Shown here piece by piece: positions 63,137 through 64,000 of a stretch of 64,000 nucleotides of DNA. This DNA comes from Capronia americana (Eukaryota; Ascomycota; Eurotiomycetes; Chaetothyriales; Herpotrichiellaceae): contig JADWQD010000006.1 in assembly GCA_016110215.1 (NCBI GenBank), positions 124,001 to 188,000 of the forward strand, read 5' to 3'. The translations under genes and the position numbers were made by a program. The notes beneath the pieces were generated by a model. The model ran no database searches. It was given only the letters and a program-made list of their open reading frames with translations, and had not been told where the DNA came from. Every line of letters starts with the position of its first letter. Positions within the stretch are counted from its first letter, which is position 1.

Positions 63137-64000
63137 GAGCAGGTGGTTTTTCGACTCAATTCACGGTGATGGTGTCGACAAAGCAATCATAGTGAGTATT
63201 AGCTGCTCAATTCCTCAGACCTGAATCGAAGGTAGAAAGAGCCTTGTCGGCTTCGACCAAGTGAAATACGGAGTGTGGTGCCCACCACCTCGGAACGGGA
63301 TCGAAGCAGTCTTAACCAAGCTCGCCAACCGGGATCCTCGACGCGTCACAGAATTTCTCTGGGACTTTTGCTGCTTACTGGTCCGTGTATTAGGGGTCAC
63401 GAACAGAATCTGTCTGAGCAACGGGTGAGTGGCGGGTGAGGCGGCGTCAGATTTCTAATATTGGGAAACAGTGCAGGAAGAGCGTGTCGGAGGGTCGATG
63501 TAAAGGCTAAAGGGCTGCACTGATCGGGTCCAGGCTGTATGGAGTATACATAAGGACTCGCAAGTACAGAGTACATCTGCTGCTGCGTCGACTTCTTTCC
63601 AAGCTGCTTGAAACGCGTTGGGCTTGGTGCTCGAATTCAAATTGGCGGGTGGCAACCCAGAGCCAATGCCTAGGTTGTCGGCGTGCACCCCCGAAGGCGC
63701 CTAGAGCCGAACGAGAACCCAATTTGTCTGGGCTCGACGGGCCTGCGATGACACATTTCCGCTGCCCCGGGTGAGAACTCTACTAAACGAACCAGTCAAA
63801 AAGGCACTTTTGGCACTGTAACACGGAGCCATGGCTTACTCTGGCCCCTTAGTCACCTCGTGGGGTTACAATTATATAAGGAAAAGCAGCAAGACAAGCT
63901 TCCACTTCTGCTATGTGGGTGACTTTCACATGTCTACTGTGTACTGTGTCCTATGTATATCAGTACGAGTACTCCGTAGATCTCACACAGACAATCTAAC
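63137..64000. other. Promoter region at the right edge
   Basis: Holds the promoter of the minus-strand gene at 61601-63136 and, from the TATA box at 63873, probably that of a rightward gene beyond the window. Contains a TACGAGTACTCCGTA motif near 63964. No ORF supported. Confidence 0.5.
63873..63880 (+). promoter_or_regulatory. TATA box pointing out of the window
   Basis: TATATAAG in ATTATATAAGGAAAAGC. The ~120 bp that follow contain no ATG-initiated frame of note, so the gene would begin beyond 64000. Confidence 0.35.

Overview
This is a gene-dense window from a filamentous ascomycete (Pezizomycotina). The signs are short spliceosomal introns of roughly 42-84 bp with GT..AG borders, a Zn2Cys6 regulator, an AA11 chitin-active monooxygenase, a UVDE-type repair nuclease, fungal F-box proteins, and a gap of 98 N inside a minisatellite. 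The order or class cannot be fixed from sequence alone. I reconstructed about 23 protein genes by joining exons by hand; all joins keep frame.

Layout. 0-16 kb: the 3' part of an unknown acidic protein; a secretory, single-pass membrane protein with a cytoplasmic SH3 domain; UV-damage endonuclease; an F-box-like protein; and an AA11 lytic polysaccharide monooxygenase with a Ser/Thr linker and two small Cys-rich C-terminal modules. 16-20.9 kb: a 17-bp minisatellite with an assembly gap, a two-exon gene with a possible fungal N-terminal helical signalling domain, a gene-poor stretch and an NADP-type zinc alcohol dehydrogenase. 22-35 kb, mostly housekeeping: a disordered protein, a soluble tandem ABC ATPase, PP2A-like phosphatase Ppg1, the nonsense-mediated-decay factor Upf3 (divergent from Ppg1) and Mre11.

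36-50 kb is the part I consider most interesting. It looks like an undescribed specialised-metabolism gene cluster: zinc alcohol dehydrogenase, two-barrel EthD/ABM-like protein, NRPS-like adenylation-thiolation-reductase (A-T-R) enzyme, Zn2Cys6 regulator, Baeyer-Villiger monooxygenase and PRISE-type enone reductase. Every one of the six genes has at least one CGG-N10-CCG inverted element within about 400 bp upstream. Two of these elements, 9.8 kb apart, share the exact 12 arm bases CGGAGA-N4-TCTCCG. This points to one local regulon, including autoregulation of the regulator. A plausible flow is acid activation and reduction to an aldehyde or alcohol by the A-T-R enzyme, with redox tailoring by the ADH, the BVMO and the enone reductase. 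No PKS, terpene synthase, P450 or transporter is present, so the carboxylic acid substrate must come from elsewhere.

50-64 kb: an orphan three-exon gene, a Ufo1-like F-box/WD/UIM protein, mitochondrial 3-hydroxyisobutyrate dehydrogenase, a 3.9-kb region made of several families of imperfect repeats with intron-like signals but no convincing protein, and a fungal transcription-factor-like protein. A TATA box near the right edge suggests another rightward gene beyond the window.
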